DNA of 64,000 nucleotides from Mycobacterium sp. SMC-8 (lineage in GTDB: Bacteria > Actinomycetota > Actinomycetes > Mycobacteriales > Mycobacteriaceae), in NCBI RefSeq assembly GCF_025263565.1, contig NZ_CP079865.1:186001-250000 (forward strand), in the 5' to 3' direction. The position numbers and the translations under genes are program-made. This document shows, one piece after another, positions 15,426 to 25,039 of the stretch; the first letter of the stretch is position 1, and the number at the start of each line of letters is the position of its first letter. The notes under the pieces are model-generated. The model did not search any database and was not told the DNA's origin. It saw only the letters and a program-made list of their open reading frames with translations.

Positions 15426-16607
15426 TCAGGGCTGTAAGACAACCTTGACTGCGCCGTCGGCCTTCTCCTGGAAGATCTTGTAGGCGTGCGGCGCCTCGTC
15501 CAGCGGCAGGGTGTGCGTGGCAAAGGTGTCCACGCCCAGCGGATCGGAGTCGGTCAGCAACGGCATGATGTCGTCGACCCACTTCTTGACGTTGGCCTGA
15601 CCCATCCGCAGCTGGATCTGCTTGTCGAACAGGGTCAGCATCGGCATCGGGTCGGCCATGCCGCCGTAGACGCCGATCAGTGAGAGCGTGCCTCCTCGAC
15701 GCACACAGTCGATCGCGGTGTAAAGCGCTTCGAGTCGGTCCACACCGGCCTTCTCCATGATCGGTTTCGCGAGGGCGTCGGGCAGCAACGACGCGGCCTG
15801 CTGGACCAACTTGGCCACCGGCGAACCGTGCGCCTCCATACCGACCGCGTCGATCACGGAGTCGCTCCCGCGTCCGCCGGTGAGACGACGGACCTCGTCG
15901 CCGACCGAGCCGTCGACGTTGTTCAGGTCGATCGCATGGATACCGCGCGCGGTGGCGCGAGCGAGGCGCTCGGGCACCAGGTCGACCCCGAACACCTGGT
16001 AGCCCATGTGCTGGGCGATGCGCGCGGCCATGTCACCGATGGGACCCAGCCCCAGCACGGTGACGGTTCCACCGTCGGGCACACCCGCGTACGCGACCGC
16101 CTGCCACGCGGTGGGAAGCACATCCGAGAGGTAGACAAACCGCGAGTCCGGCGGACCGTCCGGCACCTTGATGTGGGTGAACTGGGCCTGCGGCACGCGC
16201 AGATACTCAGCCTGTCCGCCGGGCACCGAACCGTACAGCTCGGAATAGCCGAACAGCGCCGCGCCCATGCCCTTGTCGCGCACCTGTGTGGTCTCGCACT
16301 GGGTGTACAGCTTCTGGTCGCACATGAAACAGTGCCCGCAGGAGATCTGGAACGGGATGACCACCCGGTCCCCTACGGCCAGGTTCGACACAGCGCTGCC
16401 CACCTCGCGCACGACACCCATCGGCTCATGGCCGAGAATGTCACCTTCGTTCATGAATGCTCCGAGCACCTCGTAAAGATGCAGGTCGGAACCACAGATA
16501 TTGGTCGACGTCACCTCGATGATCGCATCGGTGGGTTCTTCGATCGACGGATCCGGGACGGTGTCGACACGTACATCCCGCTTGCCATGCCAGGTCACTG
16601 CCTTCAT
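15426..16607 (-). CDS. Zinc-dependent alcohol dehydrogenase (FdhA/Tdh-like)
   Basis: 393-residue medium-chain dehydrogenase. Catalytic zinc ligands are in NICGSDLHLY and LGHEPMGVV. The structural zinc loop is CGHCFMCDQKLYTQC. The Rossmann nucleotide motif is GLGPIGDMAARIAQHMG. It resembles the glutathione-independent formaldehyde dehydrogenase/threonine dehydrogenase branch, including the GMEAHGSPVAKLVQQ insertion. Substrate not determinable; short alcohols or aldehydes are likely. The start MKAVTWHGKRDVRV at 16607 fits the family; the 44 in-frame codons upstream do not. It is divergent from the hemerythrin gene. Confidence 0.88.
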   Translation of the reverse strand: MKAVTWHGKRDVRVDTVPDPSIEEPTDAIIEVTSTNICGSDLHLYEVLGAFMNEGDILGHEPMGVVREVGSAVSNLAVGDRVVIPFQISCGHCFMCDQKLYTQCETTQVRDKGMGAALFGYSELYGSVPGGQAEYLRVPQAQFTHIKVPDGPPDSRFVYLSDVLPTAWQAVAYAGVPDGGTVTVLGLGPIGDMAARIAQHMGYQVFGVDLVPERLARATARGIHAIDLNNVDGSVGDEVRRLTGGRGSDSVIDAVGMEAHGSPVAKLVQQAASLLPDALAKPIMEKAGVDRLEALYTAIDCVRRGGTLSLIGVYGGMADPMPMLTLFDKQIQLRMGQANVKKWVDDIMPLLTDSDPLGVDTFATHTLPLDEAPHAYKIFQEKADGAVKVVLQP

Positions 16608-16765
16608 GATCCCGTCACTACCCGGTGGGGGCCGACCCAAACCCGGTTCGACACTACGGCGGAGGGGTTTTCCGGCACGTCGTGCCGGGTATCGATCCCG
16701 ACGAGGCGCTCTCCAACGATGCGCGCCTCGACAGCCCAACTTCCAGTTTCACCAAGGAGATTCAC

Positions 16766-17340
16766 GTGACCGCACCGACAATCGGATCGGCCCGGGACGT
16801 CGTCGACTACCTCAAGTCGCAACACGAGACCTCAAGGCGTTGTTCATCGAGACCCTCGACGCCGCCGACGCGGCGTCCCGGCAGGACGCCTTCACCCGCC
16901 TGCGCACCATGCTGGCGGTGCACGAGACCGCCGAGGAGATGGTCGTGCACCCCCGCGTCCGGCGCAAGGCCGAGGGCGGGGCGCAGATCGTCGACGAGCG
17001 CCTCGTCGAGGAGCACGACGCCAAGGTGCTGCTGCGCGACATCGAGAAACTCCCGATCGACAGCGCCGAATTCAGCAAGTCGCTGATCCACCTCCAGGCC
17101 GCCGTGCTCGAGCACGCCAAGAACGAGGAAGAGTTGGAGTTCACCGCCCTGGAGGCGGCCGTCGGTGACGACGAACTGGCCAAGCTCGCCGACGCCGTCG
17201 CCGTCGCCGAGCGCATCGCGCCGACCCATCCCCACCCGGGCGTGGAGTCCGCGGCCGCGAACTTCGCCGCCGGCCCGTTCGCCTCCGTCCTCGACCGCGC
17301 CAAGGACGCGCTCGGCGCCGTGTTCGCCAAGCGTTCCTGA
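16766..17340 (+). pseudogene. Hemerythrin HHE-domain protein, frameshifted
   Basis: The product should be a hemerythrin-like di-iron protein of about 190 residues. GTG 16766, behind AAGGAG (16754-16759), begins TAPTIGSARDVVDYLKSQHE. The frame then shifts: gagacctcaag at about 16824-16834 stands for an expected gaggacctcaag, one G missing. Downstream in another frame the protein continues DLKALFIETLDAA, MLAVHETAEEMVVHPRVRR (HxxxE iron ligands), EEHDAKVLLRDIEKL and LEHAKNEEELEF, to the stop at 17338. Such proteins sense or carry oxygen or iron in mycobacteria. All expected ligands are present, so a sequencing error is as likely as a real mutation. Confidence 0.8.
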
Positions 17341-17360
17341 GGGCACGCACCGAATACCGG

Positions 17361-17409
17361 TTCACCACAACGGCCGCCACTTTCCCGCAGTGGCGGCCGT
17401 TGTGGTGAA
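17361..17409. terminator. Perfect 20-bp hairpin between convergent genes
   Basis: Arms 17361-17380 (ttcaccacaacggccgccac) and 17390-17409 are perfectly complementary, with a 9-nt loop. It lies between the convergent hemerythrin and SDR genes and so probably works as a bidirectional terminator, without a strong U tract as is common in mycobacteria. Confidence 0.75.
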
Positions 17410-17415
17410 TCGGGC

Positions 17416-18270
17416 TCAGCCGGGCAGTGTTTCGCCGCCGATCGGGGCGAGCACCTCGCCGCTGTAGTACGAGGACATCCGTGAGGACGCGAAGAAGACG
17501 TAGGACGGTGCGATCTCGTCGGGTTGGGCCGCGCGTCCCATCGGCACCTGCTCTCCGAAGGACTCGGTCTTCTCGGCGTCCATTGTCGCCGGGATCAGTG
17601 GAGTCCAGACCGGGCCCGGTGCAACGCAATTGACGCGAATATTGCGGTCGGCCAGCGACTGCGCCAACGAGTAGGTCAGCGCGATCACCGCACCCTTGGT
17701 GGCCGAGTAGTCGATCAGGGTCTTGTTGCCGCGCAACCCGTTGATGGAACCGGTGTTGATGATCGCAGACCCGTCGGGCAGGTGCTGCAGGGCGGCCTTG
17801 GTGACGTAGAAGAAGCTGTCGATGTTCACCGCGAAGGTGCGCCGCCATTGCTCGTCGCTGATCTCCGTCAGGTCCGACGCCGGCGACTGAAACGCCACAT
17901 TGTTGACGACGATGTCCAGTCCGCCCAGCTGTTTGACGGTCTCTTCCACCACCGCACGGCATTGCGCCGGGTCGGCCAAGTCGCCCGGCAGCCGGATCGC
18001 CCGCTGTCCGGCTTCTTCGATCAGCGACGCCGTGTGCGCGGCGTCGTCCTCTTCGCTCAGGTAAGCGATCGCGACGTCGGCGCCCTCCTTGGCGAACGCG
18101 ATCGCGACGGCCCGGCCGATGCCCGAGTCTCCCCCGGTGATCAGCGCCCGTTTGCCCGCCAGCTGGCCGGTGCCCACGTAGTCGCGCATCTCGTCGCGCG
18201 GCTTCGGTGACATGTCCCCGGTTTCACCGGGGTACGGGATCACTGCATCAGGTGTCACGTCATCACTCAC
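17416..18270 (-). CDS. SDR family oxidoreductase
   Basis: 284-residue short-chain dehydrogenase. The N-terminal extension (MSDDVTPDAVIPYPGETGDMS) is the one seen in the YhdG/YghA-like stress-associated SDR group. Cofactor motif TGGDSGIGRAVA, NNVAFQ in place of the usual NNAG, catalytic Ser in NTGSINGLRG and YSATK. The C-terminal PIGGETLPG is typical. Expected to use NADP(H); substrate unknown. It ends at a strong dyad shared with the convergent gene. Confidence 0.88.
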   Translation of the reverse strand: MSDDVTPDAVIPYPGETGDMSPKPRDEMRDYVGTGQLAGKRALITGGDSGIGRAVAIAFAKEGADVAIAYLSEEDDAAHTASLIEEAGQRAIRLPGDLADPAQCRAVVEETVKQLGGLDIVVNNVAFQSPASDLTEISDEQWRRTFAVNIDSFFYVTKAALQHLPDGSAIINTGSINGLRGNKTLIDYSATKGAVIALTYSLAQSLADRNIRVNCVAPGPVWTPLIPATMDAEKTESFGEQVPMGRAAQPDEIAPSYVFFASSRMSSYYSGEVLAPIGGETLPG

Positions 18271-18318
18271 GGCGCGTGCGTACCCGGCGACCGGCCCCCG
18301 AAACTACGGGCCCCCAAA

Positions 18319-18837
18319 CTACGGAGTCGGCGGCTGCCGGTTGCCGTTGCGCATGGCCAGCGGCAGCGCCAGCCAGAACACGATGAACAACACCAGCGCG
18401 AAGGCGCCCGCGGTCAGTGCCGGGCCGAGACCTGCCACCGCGTCGAAGATGATGACCGTCACCCCGGTCACCGCGAGCGCCAGCAGCACCAACCCCGCGT
18501 AGGCGCACCGGTGCGCCGCCCGGACCAGCGCGTCCAGGCGGTGACGGCGAAACAGCAGCCGGTGCATCCCCACCGGGGCGATCAGAAGGGCGGTCGACGC
18601 CACCGCCGCACACACCGTCGCCAGGAAGACTCCCTGCATCGACTCGCCGAGAATGTCGAAACGCTGCTGGAACGGCAGGGTGAGCAAAAAGCCCGTCAGC
18701 AGTTGCACTCCGGTCTGCACCACCCGCAACTCCTGGAGCAAGCTTGCCCAATTGCGGTCCAGACGCTCGGTCTCGGTCTCCCGGGGTCGGTTACGGGGGT
18801 CCCAGTCCGCTTCGTCGGCCGTTCGCTCGGCGTCCAC
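18319..18837 (-). CDS. DUF6328-like four-helix membrane protein
   Basis: 172 residues. A polar N-terminus rich in Arg, Asp and Glu (DAERTADEADWDPRNRPRETETERLDRNW) leads to LLQELRVVQTGVQLLTGFLLTLPF, the hallmark of this family, then four membrane helices. The start is GTG 18837, behind GGGAGGA on the minus strand. The open frame extends further upstream but would overlap the divergent DUF4235 gene. Function unknown; integral membrane location is clear from the sequence. Confidence 0.7.
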   Translation of the reverse strand: MDAERTADEADWDPRNRPRETETERLDRNWASLLQELRVVQTGVQLLTGFLLTLPFQQRFDILGESMQGVFLATVCAAVASTALLIAPVGMHRLLFRRHRLDALVRAAHRCAYAGLVLLALAVTGVTVIIFDAVAGLGPALTAGAFALVLFIVFWLALPLAMRNGNRQPPTP

Positions 18838-18961
18838 CTCGCGATCCTCCCACCAGCCGAGTGCGCACGTGCCAGGTTTGGCCGGTGCCCACCTGGGTAG
18901 ACGCTGGGCAAGCGTGCCCGCACCGCATACACATCTGTGCCGCATACACATTGGAGTGACG

Positions 18962-19237
18962 ATGAGCAAGATCGCGAGATCGCTGTACACGCCGCTGTCG
19001 GTGGCCACCGGCGTCGGCGGCGGACTGCTCGCCGGGGCCATCTTCGGACAGGTCTGGAAGCGCGTCGGTGACAACGATCCGGAGCCGCCCGACCCCAAGG
19101 ACCTGACCCAGTCGACCAAGACGGTCATCACCGCGGCGGCGATCCAGGGGCTGATCGTCGGTATCGTCCGGGCAGCCCTTCAGCGCGCCGGCGCCCGTGG
19201 TTACCGGGCCGTCACCCACGAGATGCCGCCGTCATAG
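18962..19237 (+). CDS. DUF4235 family membrane protein
   Basis: 91-residue small membrane protein. MSKIARSLYTPLSVATGVGGGLLAGAIFGQVWKRV is the first helix with glycine zipper. PEPPDPKDLTQSTKTVITAAAIQGLIVGIVRAALQRAGARGYR is the second helix with the DUF4235 signature. Role unknown; common in actinobacteria as a single gene. It is divergent from the DUF6328-like gene and its promoter must lie in the 124-bp gap. Confidence 0.8.
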   Translation: MSKIARSLYTPLSVATGVGGGLLAGAIFGQVWKRVGDNDPEPPDPKDLTQSTKTVITAAAIQGLIVGIVRAALQRAGARGYRAVTHEMPPS

Positions 19238-19278
19238 CTGCGCCGCGGAGTCGTCGGGCCTTGACGCGATCGGCCCGG

Positions 19279-19950
19279 TCACCGCGTCAGCGGTGTCAGC
19301 ACCACCGCGGGGCGCGGTAACCGCCACCGGGCGCAACCCTCGTCCAGCGCGTCGTCCACCGCCGCCGCAATCCGGCGCAGCTGTCGTGTGTGCCCCCCGA
19401 GCCAAATCCCGGCCGACCCGCCGGACAGGCTGATCCGGGTCAGGTTCAACCCGCAGTCGCGCAGCACAGCGGTGTGGTTCAGCACCCGTTCGGCGGCCGC
19501 GCCCCACTGCGCGGGATCGCCGAAACCGTCGACGTCGGCGTGCATTCCGACCACATCGAGTCGCCGCTCACCCAGCACGGCGGGACCCCGTTCGTCGAGA
19601 TAGACGTGTTTCGTCGGCTCCGGGCAGGTGGCCAGCACACCGACGTGCCGCTCGGTCGACACGACGAAGCGCGTCACGCCGAGCGCCGCCGCGCGGCGGA
19701 TGGTGCCGGCGTGCCGATCGCACCGCAGCATCACCTGGCGTGGGCGCACACCGCCGGCCTGCACCGCCGCCAATTCCTGCGCCCCGCAGGCCGTCACGGT
19801 GAGACCGCGGGCACGCACGCACGCCGCGACAGCCGGGTCCCGCAGTACGGTCGCCGGCAGACCGCATCCGGCCATCGCGAGGATGCGTCGCACACAGTGC
19901 ACCGAGGCGGGCAGCCGGTGCGGGGAGGACGGCACGTCCAGGAGAGTCAT
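19279..19950 (-). CDS. LysA-like PLP-barrel protein, shortened
   Basis: 224 residues resembling part of the alanine-racemase-type barrel of diaminopimelate/ornithine decarboxylases: GLTVTACGAQELAAVQAGGVRPRQVMLRCD parallels the family's second and third strands, ALGVTRFVVSTERHVGVLA the next, and LTRISLSGGSAGIWLGG the glycine loop. The usual lysine motif that binds pyridoxal phosphate (YALKAN type) is missing and the protein is about half the length of LysA. It is therefore probably not a decarboxylase; it might be a regulatory relic. The start ATG 19950 gives the fitting N-terminus. It is divergent from the kdp operon. Confidence 0.5.
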   Translation of the reverse strand: MTLLDVPSSPHRLPASVHCVRRILAMAGCGLPATVLRDPAVAACVRARGLTVTACGAQELAAVQAGGVRPRQVMLRCDRHAGTIRRAAALGVTRFVVSTERHVGVLATCPEPTKHVYLDERGPAVLGERRLDVVGMHADVDGFGDPAQWGAAAERVLNHTAVLRDCGLNLTRISLSGGSAGIWLGGHTRQLRRIAAAVDDALDEGCARWRLPRPAVVLTPLTR

Positions 19951-20171
19951 CAATTCGGTGTACCCGCGCACCCTGGCAGCACTCGCCGATCCGCACGGCA
20001 TCCTGACGGAAGACTCCCAGACTTTGACGGCGCTCTGAGGTTCGCATGGAGGGCGTAAAAACGCCCCACTCCCCCGTCAAGAAACCGTCAACGCGCAGCT
20101 CACGGGCCGCTGCACGGCCATACCTTGGCCTTCGCGATCCGCCACTGGGGCGGAGGCGTAAACGAGCAGGG
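19951..20171. promoter_or_regulatory. Divergent intergenic region before the kdp operon
   Basis: The 221-bp gap must carry promoters for the LysA-like gene (minus) and kdp (plus). A short hairpin GGGCGT-AAAA-ACGCCC is visible near 20049-20064. I could not recognise a convincing -10/-35 pair or KdpE site by eye. Confidence 0.3.
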
Positions 20172-20270
20172 GTGCTGACAATCGTGATCTCCGTGGTGAC
20201 CTATGTCGCGCTGACGGTGGCGATCTTCGCCGTCCTCGGCGCCGTGCAGAAGTGGATGGAAGGGCTGTGA
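20172..20270 (+). CDS. Small membrane peptide upstream of kdpF
   Basis: A 32-residue peptide from GTG 20172: [32 protein letters not shown]. It is one transmembrane helix with a short amphipathic end. Its stop overlaps the kdpF start (GTGA), so it belongs to the kdp operon by position. The longer open frame from 20046 begins with a basic stretch unlike a membrane protein. Role unknown; it may be an additional small subunit or regulator of the Kdp complex. The call rests on helix character and coupling. Confidence 0.5.
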   Translation: MLTIVISVVTYVALTVAIFAVLGAVQKWMEGL

Positions 20271-20353
20271 CGCAGAACCTGATCGGCCTGGCACTGGCGA
20301 CGTCGATCGCGGTGTTCCTGTTCGCGGCTCTGCTGTTCCCGGAGAGGTTCTAG
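20267..20353 (+). CDS. kdpF: KdpF, small stabilising subunit of the K+ ATPase
   Basis: A 28-residue single-helix peptide ([28 protein letters not shown]) with the diagnostic ALLFPERF ending of KdpF. It stabilises the KdpABC complex in the membrane. GTG start overlaps the preceding small ORF's stop, and its TAG stop overlaps the kdpA GTG by one base. Confidence 0.9.
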   Translation: MTQNLIGLALATSIAVFLFAALLFPERF

Positions 20354-22026
20354 TGAGCGCCGAACTCGCCGGGATCCTGTTCCTGGTCTCGCTCGTCGTC
20401 GCGCTGGCCGCGGTGCACGTACCGCTCGGCGACTACATCTACCGCGTGTACAACACGGCACGCGATTCCCGCGCCGAGCGCGCGGTATACCGGCTCATCG
20501 GCGCCGATTCCGGCGCCCAACAGACGTGGGGCTCCTACGCGCGCAGCGTGCTTGCGTTCTCCGCGGTGAGTCTGCTGTTCCTGTTCGTCCTGCAGCTGGT
20601 GCAGGGCAGACTGCCGCTCGCGCTGACCGACCCGGGCACCCCGATGACACCCGCGCTGGCGTGGAACACCGCGGTCAGTTTCGTCACCAACACCAACTGG
20701 CAGGCCTACTCGGGCGAATCGACCCAGGGTCACCTCGTGCAGATGGCCGGGCTCACGGTGCAGAACTTCGTCTCGGCTGCCGTCGGGATGGCGGTCGCCA
20801 TCGCCCTCGTGCGCGGCCTGGCGCGCAGCAGCACCGCCCAACTCGGCAACTTCTGGGTTGACCTGGTACGCGGCACCTTCCGAATCCTGTTGCCGGCGTG
20901 CGTCATCGGGGCCGTCATCCTGATCTCGGGCGGGGTGGTGCAGAACTTCGCACTGCACGACCAGGTGGTGACCACCCTGGCCGGGGCGCAGCAGACCATC
21001 CCCGGCGGCCCGGTGGCCAGCCAGGAGGTCATCAAGGAACTCGGCACCAACGGCGGCGGGTTCTTCAACGCCAACTCGTCACACCCGTTCGAGAATCCCA
21101 CCGCGTGGACGAACTGGGTCGAGATCTTCCTGCTCAGCGTCATCGCATTCTCGCTGCCCCGGACGTTCGGCCGCATGGTCGGCAGCCGCCGACAGGGTGT
21201 GGCGATCGTCGCGGTCATGGCCCTCATCGCGCTGGTCAGCGTCAGCCTGACGATGTTCTTCCAGGTGCAGCACCACGGCACCGTGCCCACCGCTGTGGGC
21301 GCATCCATGGAAGGCGTGGAACAGCGTTTCGGAGTGGCGAATTCGGCGGTGTTCGCCGCGGCGACCACGCTGACGTCGACCGGGGCGGTGAACTCGTTCC
21401 ACGACTCGTACACCAGCCTCGGTGGCATGATGCCGATGCTGAACATGATGCTCGGCGAGGTGGCGCCCGGCGGAGTCGGTTCCGGTCTGTACGGCATGCT
21501 GATCCTGGCGATCATCACCGTGTTCATCGCCGGCCTGATGGTCGGGCGCACCCCGGAGTATCTCGGCAAGAAGATCACACCGCGCGAGATCAAGCTGGCC
21601 GCAATGTATTTCCTGATCTCGCCGTTGATCGTGCTGGCCGGGACCGCTTCGGCCATGGCCCTGCCGGGCCAGCGGGACGCCATGCTCAACACCGGACCGC
21701 ACGGCCTGTCCGAGGTGCTCTACGCGTTCACGTCGGCGGCCAACAACAACGGTTCCGCGTTCGCCGGCATCAGTGTGAACACCACCTGGTACAACACCGC
21801 GCTCGGCCTGGCCATGATCGTGGGCCGGTTCCTGCCCATCATCGTCGTGCTGGCGCTGGCGGGCGCGCTCGCCAGACAGGGCAAGACACCGGAATCGGCG
21901 GGAACTCTGCCCACCCACCGGCCGCAGTTCGTCGGCATGGTCGCCGGCGTGACGCTGATCCTGGTCGCCCTGACGTTCCTGCCCATGCTCGCGCTTGGAC
22001 CCCTCGCCGAAGGACTCCACTCATGA
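20353..22026 (+). CDS. kdpA: KdpA, potassium-binding subunit
   Basis: 557-residue integral membrane subunit that selects and translocates potassium in the Kdp ATPase. Selectivity-filter-like segments are visible: [15 protein letters not shown] (first loop), [21 protein letters not shown] (second), [20 protein letters not shown] (third) and [15 protein letters not shown] (fourth). About ten membrane helices. Length matches the E. coli protein (557). GTG start overlaps the kdpF stop; its stop overlaps kdpB (ATGA). No abnormal residues were noticed. Confidence 0.96.
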   Translation: MSAELAGILFLVSLVVALAAVHVPLGDYIYRVYNTARDSRAERAVYRLIGADSGAQQTWGSYARSVLAFSAVSLLFLFVLQLVQGRLPLALTDPGTPMTPALAWNTAVSFVTNTNWQAYSGESTQGHLVQMAGLTVQNFVSAAVGMAVAIALVRGLARSSTAQLGNFWVDLVRGTFRILLPACVIGAVILISGGVVQNFALHDQVVTTLAGAQQTIPGGPVASQEVIKELGTNGGGFFNANSSHPFENPTAWTNWVEIFLLSVIAFSLPRTFGRMVGSRRQGVAIVAVMALIALVSVSLTMFFQVQHHGTVPTAVGASMEGVEQRFGVANSAVFAAATTLTSTGAVNSFHDSYTSLGGMMPMLNMMLGEVAPGGVGSGLYGMLILAIITVFIAGLMVGRTPEYLGKKITPREIKLAAMYFLISPLIVLAGTASAMALPGQRDAMLNTGPHGLSEVLYAFTSAANNNGSAFAGISVNTTWYNTALGLAMIVGRFLPIIVVLALAGALARQGKTPESAGTLPTHRPQFVGMVAGVTLILVALTFLPMLALGPLAEGLHS

Positions 22027-24155
22027 CCGTCACCACCGTCGACGCCGCCCGCCGAAAGCATGCCGGGGCCGGCTCCACCGCCAAGGTCGGCGGCGGACTG
22101 CTCGACCCGAAGATGCTGTGGACCTCTCTGCCGGACGCGATCCGCAAGCTCGACCCCCGCACGCTGTGGCGCAATCCGGTGATGTTCATCGTCGAGATCG
22201 GCGCGGTGTGGAGCACCGTCCTGGCCTTCATCGACCCGTCGTGGTTCGCGTGGTTGATCGTGGTCTGGCTGTGGTTGACGGTGGTCTTCGCCAATCTCGC
22301 CGAGGCCGTCGCCGAGGGGCGCGGCAAGGCTCAGGCCTCCAGCCTGCGCAGAGCGCAGACGGACACGATGGCCCGACGGATCACCGGCTCGGGGGGCGAA
22401 GAGCAGGTCGCCGCGCCGCTGCTCTGTCAGGGCGACCTCGTCGTGGTCGAGGCCGGACAGGTCATCCCCGGAGACGGCGACGTCGTGGAAGGCATTGCGT
22501 CGGTGGATGAGTCGGCCATCACCGGTGAATCTGCGCCCGTCATCCGGGAATCGGGTGGTGACCGGTCGGCGGTCACCGGCGGAACCACCGTGCTGTCGGA
22601 CCGGATCGTCGTCCGGATCACCCAGAAGCCGGGTGAGAGCTTCATCGACCGGATGATCGCTCTGGTCGAAGGCGCCAACCGGCAGAAGACCCCCAACGAG
22701 ATCGCGTTGAACATCCTGCTCGCCGCGTTGACCATCATCTTCGTGTTCGCCGTCGCAACCCTGCAGCCGCTGGCGATCTACTCGAAGGCCAACAATCCCG
22801 GTGTGCCGGACAGCCTGGCGCTCAACGGAAACGGGGTCACCGGCATCGTCCTGGTGTCGCTGCTGGTGTGCCTGATCCCGACCACGATCGGTGCCCTGCT
22901 CAGTGCCATCGGCATCGCCGGCATGGACCGTCTCGTGCAGCGCAATGTGCTCGCCATGTCCGGTCGTGCCGTGGAAGCCGCCGGCGACGTCAACACCCTG
23001 CTGCTCGACAAGACCGGCACCATCACGCTGGGCAACCGGCAGGCCGCGGAATTCGTCCCGCTACCCGGTGTGACGCCGGAAGCACTGGCCGACGCCGCGC
23101 AGCTTTCCAGCCTGGCCGACGAGACACCGGAAGGCCGGTCGATCGTCGTGTTCGCCAAACAGGAGCACGGGTTGCGGGCGCGCCAACCCGGGGAACTCGC
23201 ACGTGCTGTCTGGATCGAGTTCTCCGCCACCACCAGGATGTCAGGGGTCGACGTCGACGGGCACCGACTCCGCAAGGGGGCAGCCACGGCCGTTGCCGAA
23301 TGGGTGCGATCCGAAGGCGGCACCGTGCCCACCGAACTCGGCCCCGTCGTCGACGAAATCTCGGCCGCCGGTGGCACCCCGCTGGTCGTCGGTGAGATCC
23401 GGGAAGGCGAAGACGCCAGGGTGCTCGGGGTCATCCATCTCAAAGACGTCGTCAAGCACGGCATGCGGGAACGCTTCGACGAGATGCGGCGCATGGGCAT
23501 CCGGACGGTGATGATCACCGGCGACAATCCGTTGACCGCCAAAGCCATCGCCGACGAGGCCGGGGTCGACGACTTCCTCGCCGAAGCCACCCCGGAAGAC
23601 AAGATGGCACTGATCAAAAAGGAGCAGGCCGGGGGGCGACTGGTCGCGATGACCGGTGACGGTACCAACGACGCGCCCGCACTCGCGCAGGCCGATGTCG
23701 GGGTGGCGATGAACACCGGCACCTCCGCGGCCAAGGAGGCCGGCAACATGGTCGATCTCGGCTCGGACCCGACCAAGCTGATCGAGATCGTCGAGATCGG
23801 TAAGCAGTTGCTGATCACCCGCGGCGCGCTGACCACGTTCTCGATCGCCAACGACATCGCGAAGTACTTCGCGATCATCCCCGCTCTGTTCGTCGGCCTT
23901 TTCCCGGGCCTGGAGCTGCTGAACATCATGCGACTACACAGCCCGCAGTCGGCGATCCTGTCCGCGGTGATCTTCAACGCGATCATCATCGTCGCGTTGA
24001 TTCCCCTGTCGCTCAGAGGGGTTCGCTACACCCCGAGCAGTGCGTCGAAGCTGTTGAGTCGCAACCTGTACCTCTTCGGGCTCGGCGGAATCGTCGCACC
24101 GTTCTTGGGCATCAAACTGATCGACCTCGTCGTCCAACTCCTTCCAGGAATGTGA
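22023..24155 (+). CDS. kdpB: KdpB, catalytic P-type ATPase subunit
   Basis: 710-residue P-type ATPase that powers potassium uptake through KdpA. Key motifs are the actuator [10 protein letters not shown], phosphorylated aspartate in [12 protein letters not shown] (Asp329), nucleotide-binding [38 protein letters not shown] and [23 protein letters not shown]-terminus starts at ATG 22023 in overlap with the kdpA stop. An open frame continues far upstream in the same phase, but it is only antiparallel or out-of-frame reading of kdpA. Confidence 0.97.
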   Translation: MTVTTVDAARRKHAGAGSTAKVGGGLLDPKMLWTSLPDAIRKLDPRTLWRNPVMFIVEIGAVWSTVLAFIDPSWFAWLIVVWLWLTVVFANLAEAVAEGRGKAQASSLRRAQTDTMARRITGSGGEEQVAAPLLCQGDLVVVEAGQVIPGDGDVVEGIASVDESAITGESAPVIRESGGDRSAVTGGTTVLSDRIVVRITQKPGESFIDRMIALVEGANRQKTPNEIALNILLAALTIIFVFAVATLQPLAIYSKANNPGVPDSLALNGNGVTGIVLVSLLVCLIPTTIGALLSAIGIAGMDRLVQRNVLAMSGRAVEAAGDVNTLLLDKTGTITLGNRQAAEFVPLPGVTPEALADAAQLSSLADETPEGRSIVVFAKQEHGLRARQPGELARAVWIEFSATTRMSGVDVDGHRLRKGAATAVAEWVRSEGGTVPTELGPVVDEISAAGGTPLVVGEIREGEDARVLGVIHLKDVVKHGMRERFDEMRRMGIRTVMITGDNPLTAKAIADEAGVDDFLAEATPEDKMALIKKEQAGGRLVAMTGDGTNDAPALAQADVGVAMNTGTSAAKEAGNMVDLGSDPTKLIEIVEIGKQLLITRGALTTFSIANDIAKYFAIIPALFVGLFPGLELLNIMRLHSPQSAILSAVIFNAIIIVALIPLSLRGVRYTPSSASKLLSRNLYLFGLGGIVAPFLGIKLIDLVVQLLPGM

Positions 24156-24157
24156 TC

Positions 24158-25033
24158 ATGAACCTGTTCAACACCTTTCGGCAGCACTGGGCCGCGCTGC
24201 GCGCACTGCTGGTCTTCACCGCCGTGCTGGGCATCGGCTATCCGGTACTGATCTGGCTGATCGCCCAGGCGCCGTTCCTGTCCGACAGGGCCGACGGTTC
24301 GATGCTCCACGTGGGGGCAGGGCCGGTCGGCAGCAGCCTCATCGGCCAGTCCTACACCGATGCCGACGGCAACCCGTTGCCGCAGTACTTCCAAGGACGG
24401 CCGTCGGCGGCCGGAGACGGCTACGACCCGATGGCCAGTGGCGCGAGCAACCTGGGCCCGGAGAGCATCGTCGATCAGCCCGGCACACCGAGCCTGCTCA
24501 CGTTGGTGTGCTCACGCAGCGCCACGACCGGCGAACTGGACGGGGTCAGCGGCGCCCGCCCGTACTGCACGGAAAACGGGGTGGGCGCGGTGCTGTCGGT
24601 GATCGGTCCCCGCGACGCCGCAGGCGACGTCGTCCGCCCCACCACGGTGGTCAGCGTGAACGAGCCGTGCGCGACCACGGCGACGCCGTTCGTCGCCGAC
24701 TACCGGGGAGTCCGGGTGCGTTGTGCGGCCGCAGGTGAGGATTACCGCACCGGCCAACTGGTACCTGTGCGCGGAACGGCGTCGGCCGACCCGCCGGTGC
24801 CGGCCGACGCCGTCACCGCCGGCGGCAGTGGGCTCGACCCGCACATCTCACCGGCTTACGCCGACCTGCAGGTGAATCGTGTCGCCGCCGCCCGCGGCAT
24901 GAGTGCCGAGCAGGTGCGGGCGCTGATCGCCGAGCACACCGAGGGCCGCACGCTGGGCTTCCTCGGTGAACCACGGGTCAACGTGCTTGAGCTGAATCTG
25001 GCGCTGGATGCAAACACCGCGAACGGGACGTGA
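24158..25033 (+). CDS. kdpC: KdpC, enlarged with a cysteine-bearing insertion
   Basis: Subunit linking KdpA and KdpB. The N-terminal helix (LRALLVFTAVLGIGYPVLIWLIAQ) and motif SLIGQSYTD...YFQGRPSAAGDGYDPMASGASNLGP are standard. So is the C-terminal SGLDPHISPAYADLQVNRVA...LGFLGEPRVNVLELNLALD. It has 291 residues against about 190 in E. coli. The extra stretch at about 105-212 carries four cysteines (118, 137, 171, 189) and lies on the extracytoplasmic side. The start is ATG 24158, spaced from AGGAA (24146-24150); the upstream GTG at 24152 is too close. Confidence 0.92.
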   Translation: MNLFNTFRQHWAALRALLVFTAVLGIGYPVLIWLIAQAPFLSDRADGSMLHVGAGPVGSSLIGQSYTDADGNPLPQYFQGRPSAAGDGYDPMASGASNLGPESIVDQPGTPSLLTLVCSRSATTGELDGVSGARPYCTENGVGAVLSVIGPRDAAGDVVRPTTVVSVNEPCATTATPFVADYRGVRVRCAAAGEDYRTGQLVPVRGTASADPPVPADAVTAGGSGLDPHISPAYADLQVNRVAAARGMSAEQVRALIAEHTEGRTLGFLGEPRVNVLELNLALDANTANGT

Positions 25034-25039
25034 CGCGGC

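Noticed and set aside
20898..22022. A very long open frame continuous with kdpB extending upstream
   Set aside because: It overlaps kdpA in another frame and has an arginine- and glycine-rich shadow composition; kdpB has a clear start at 22023.
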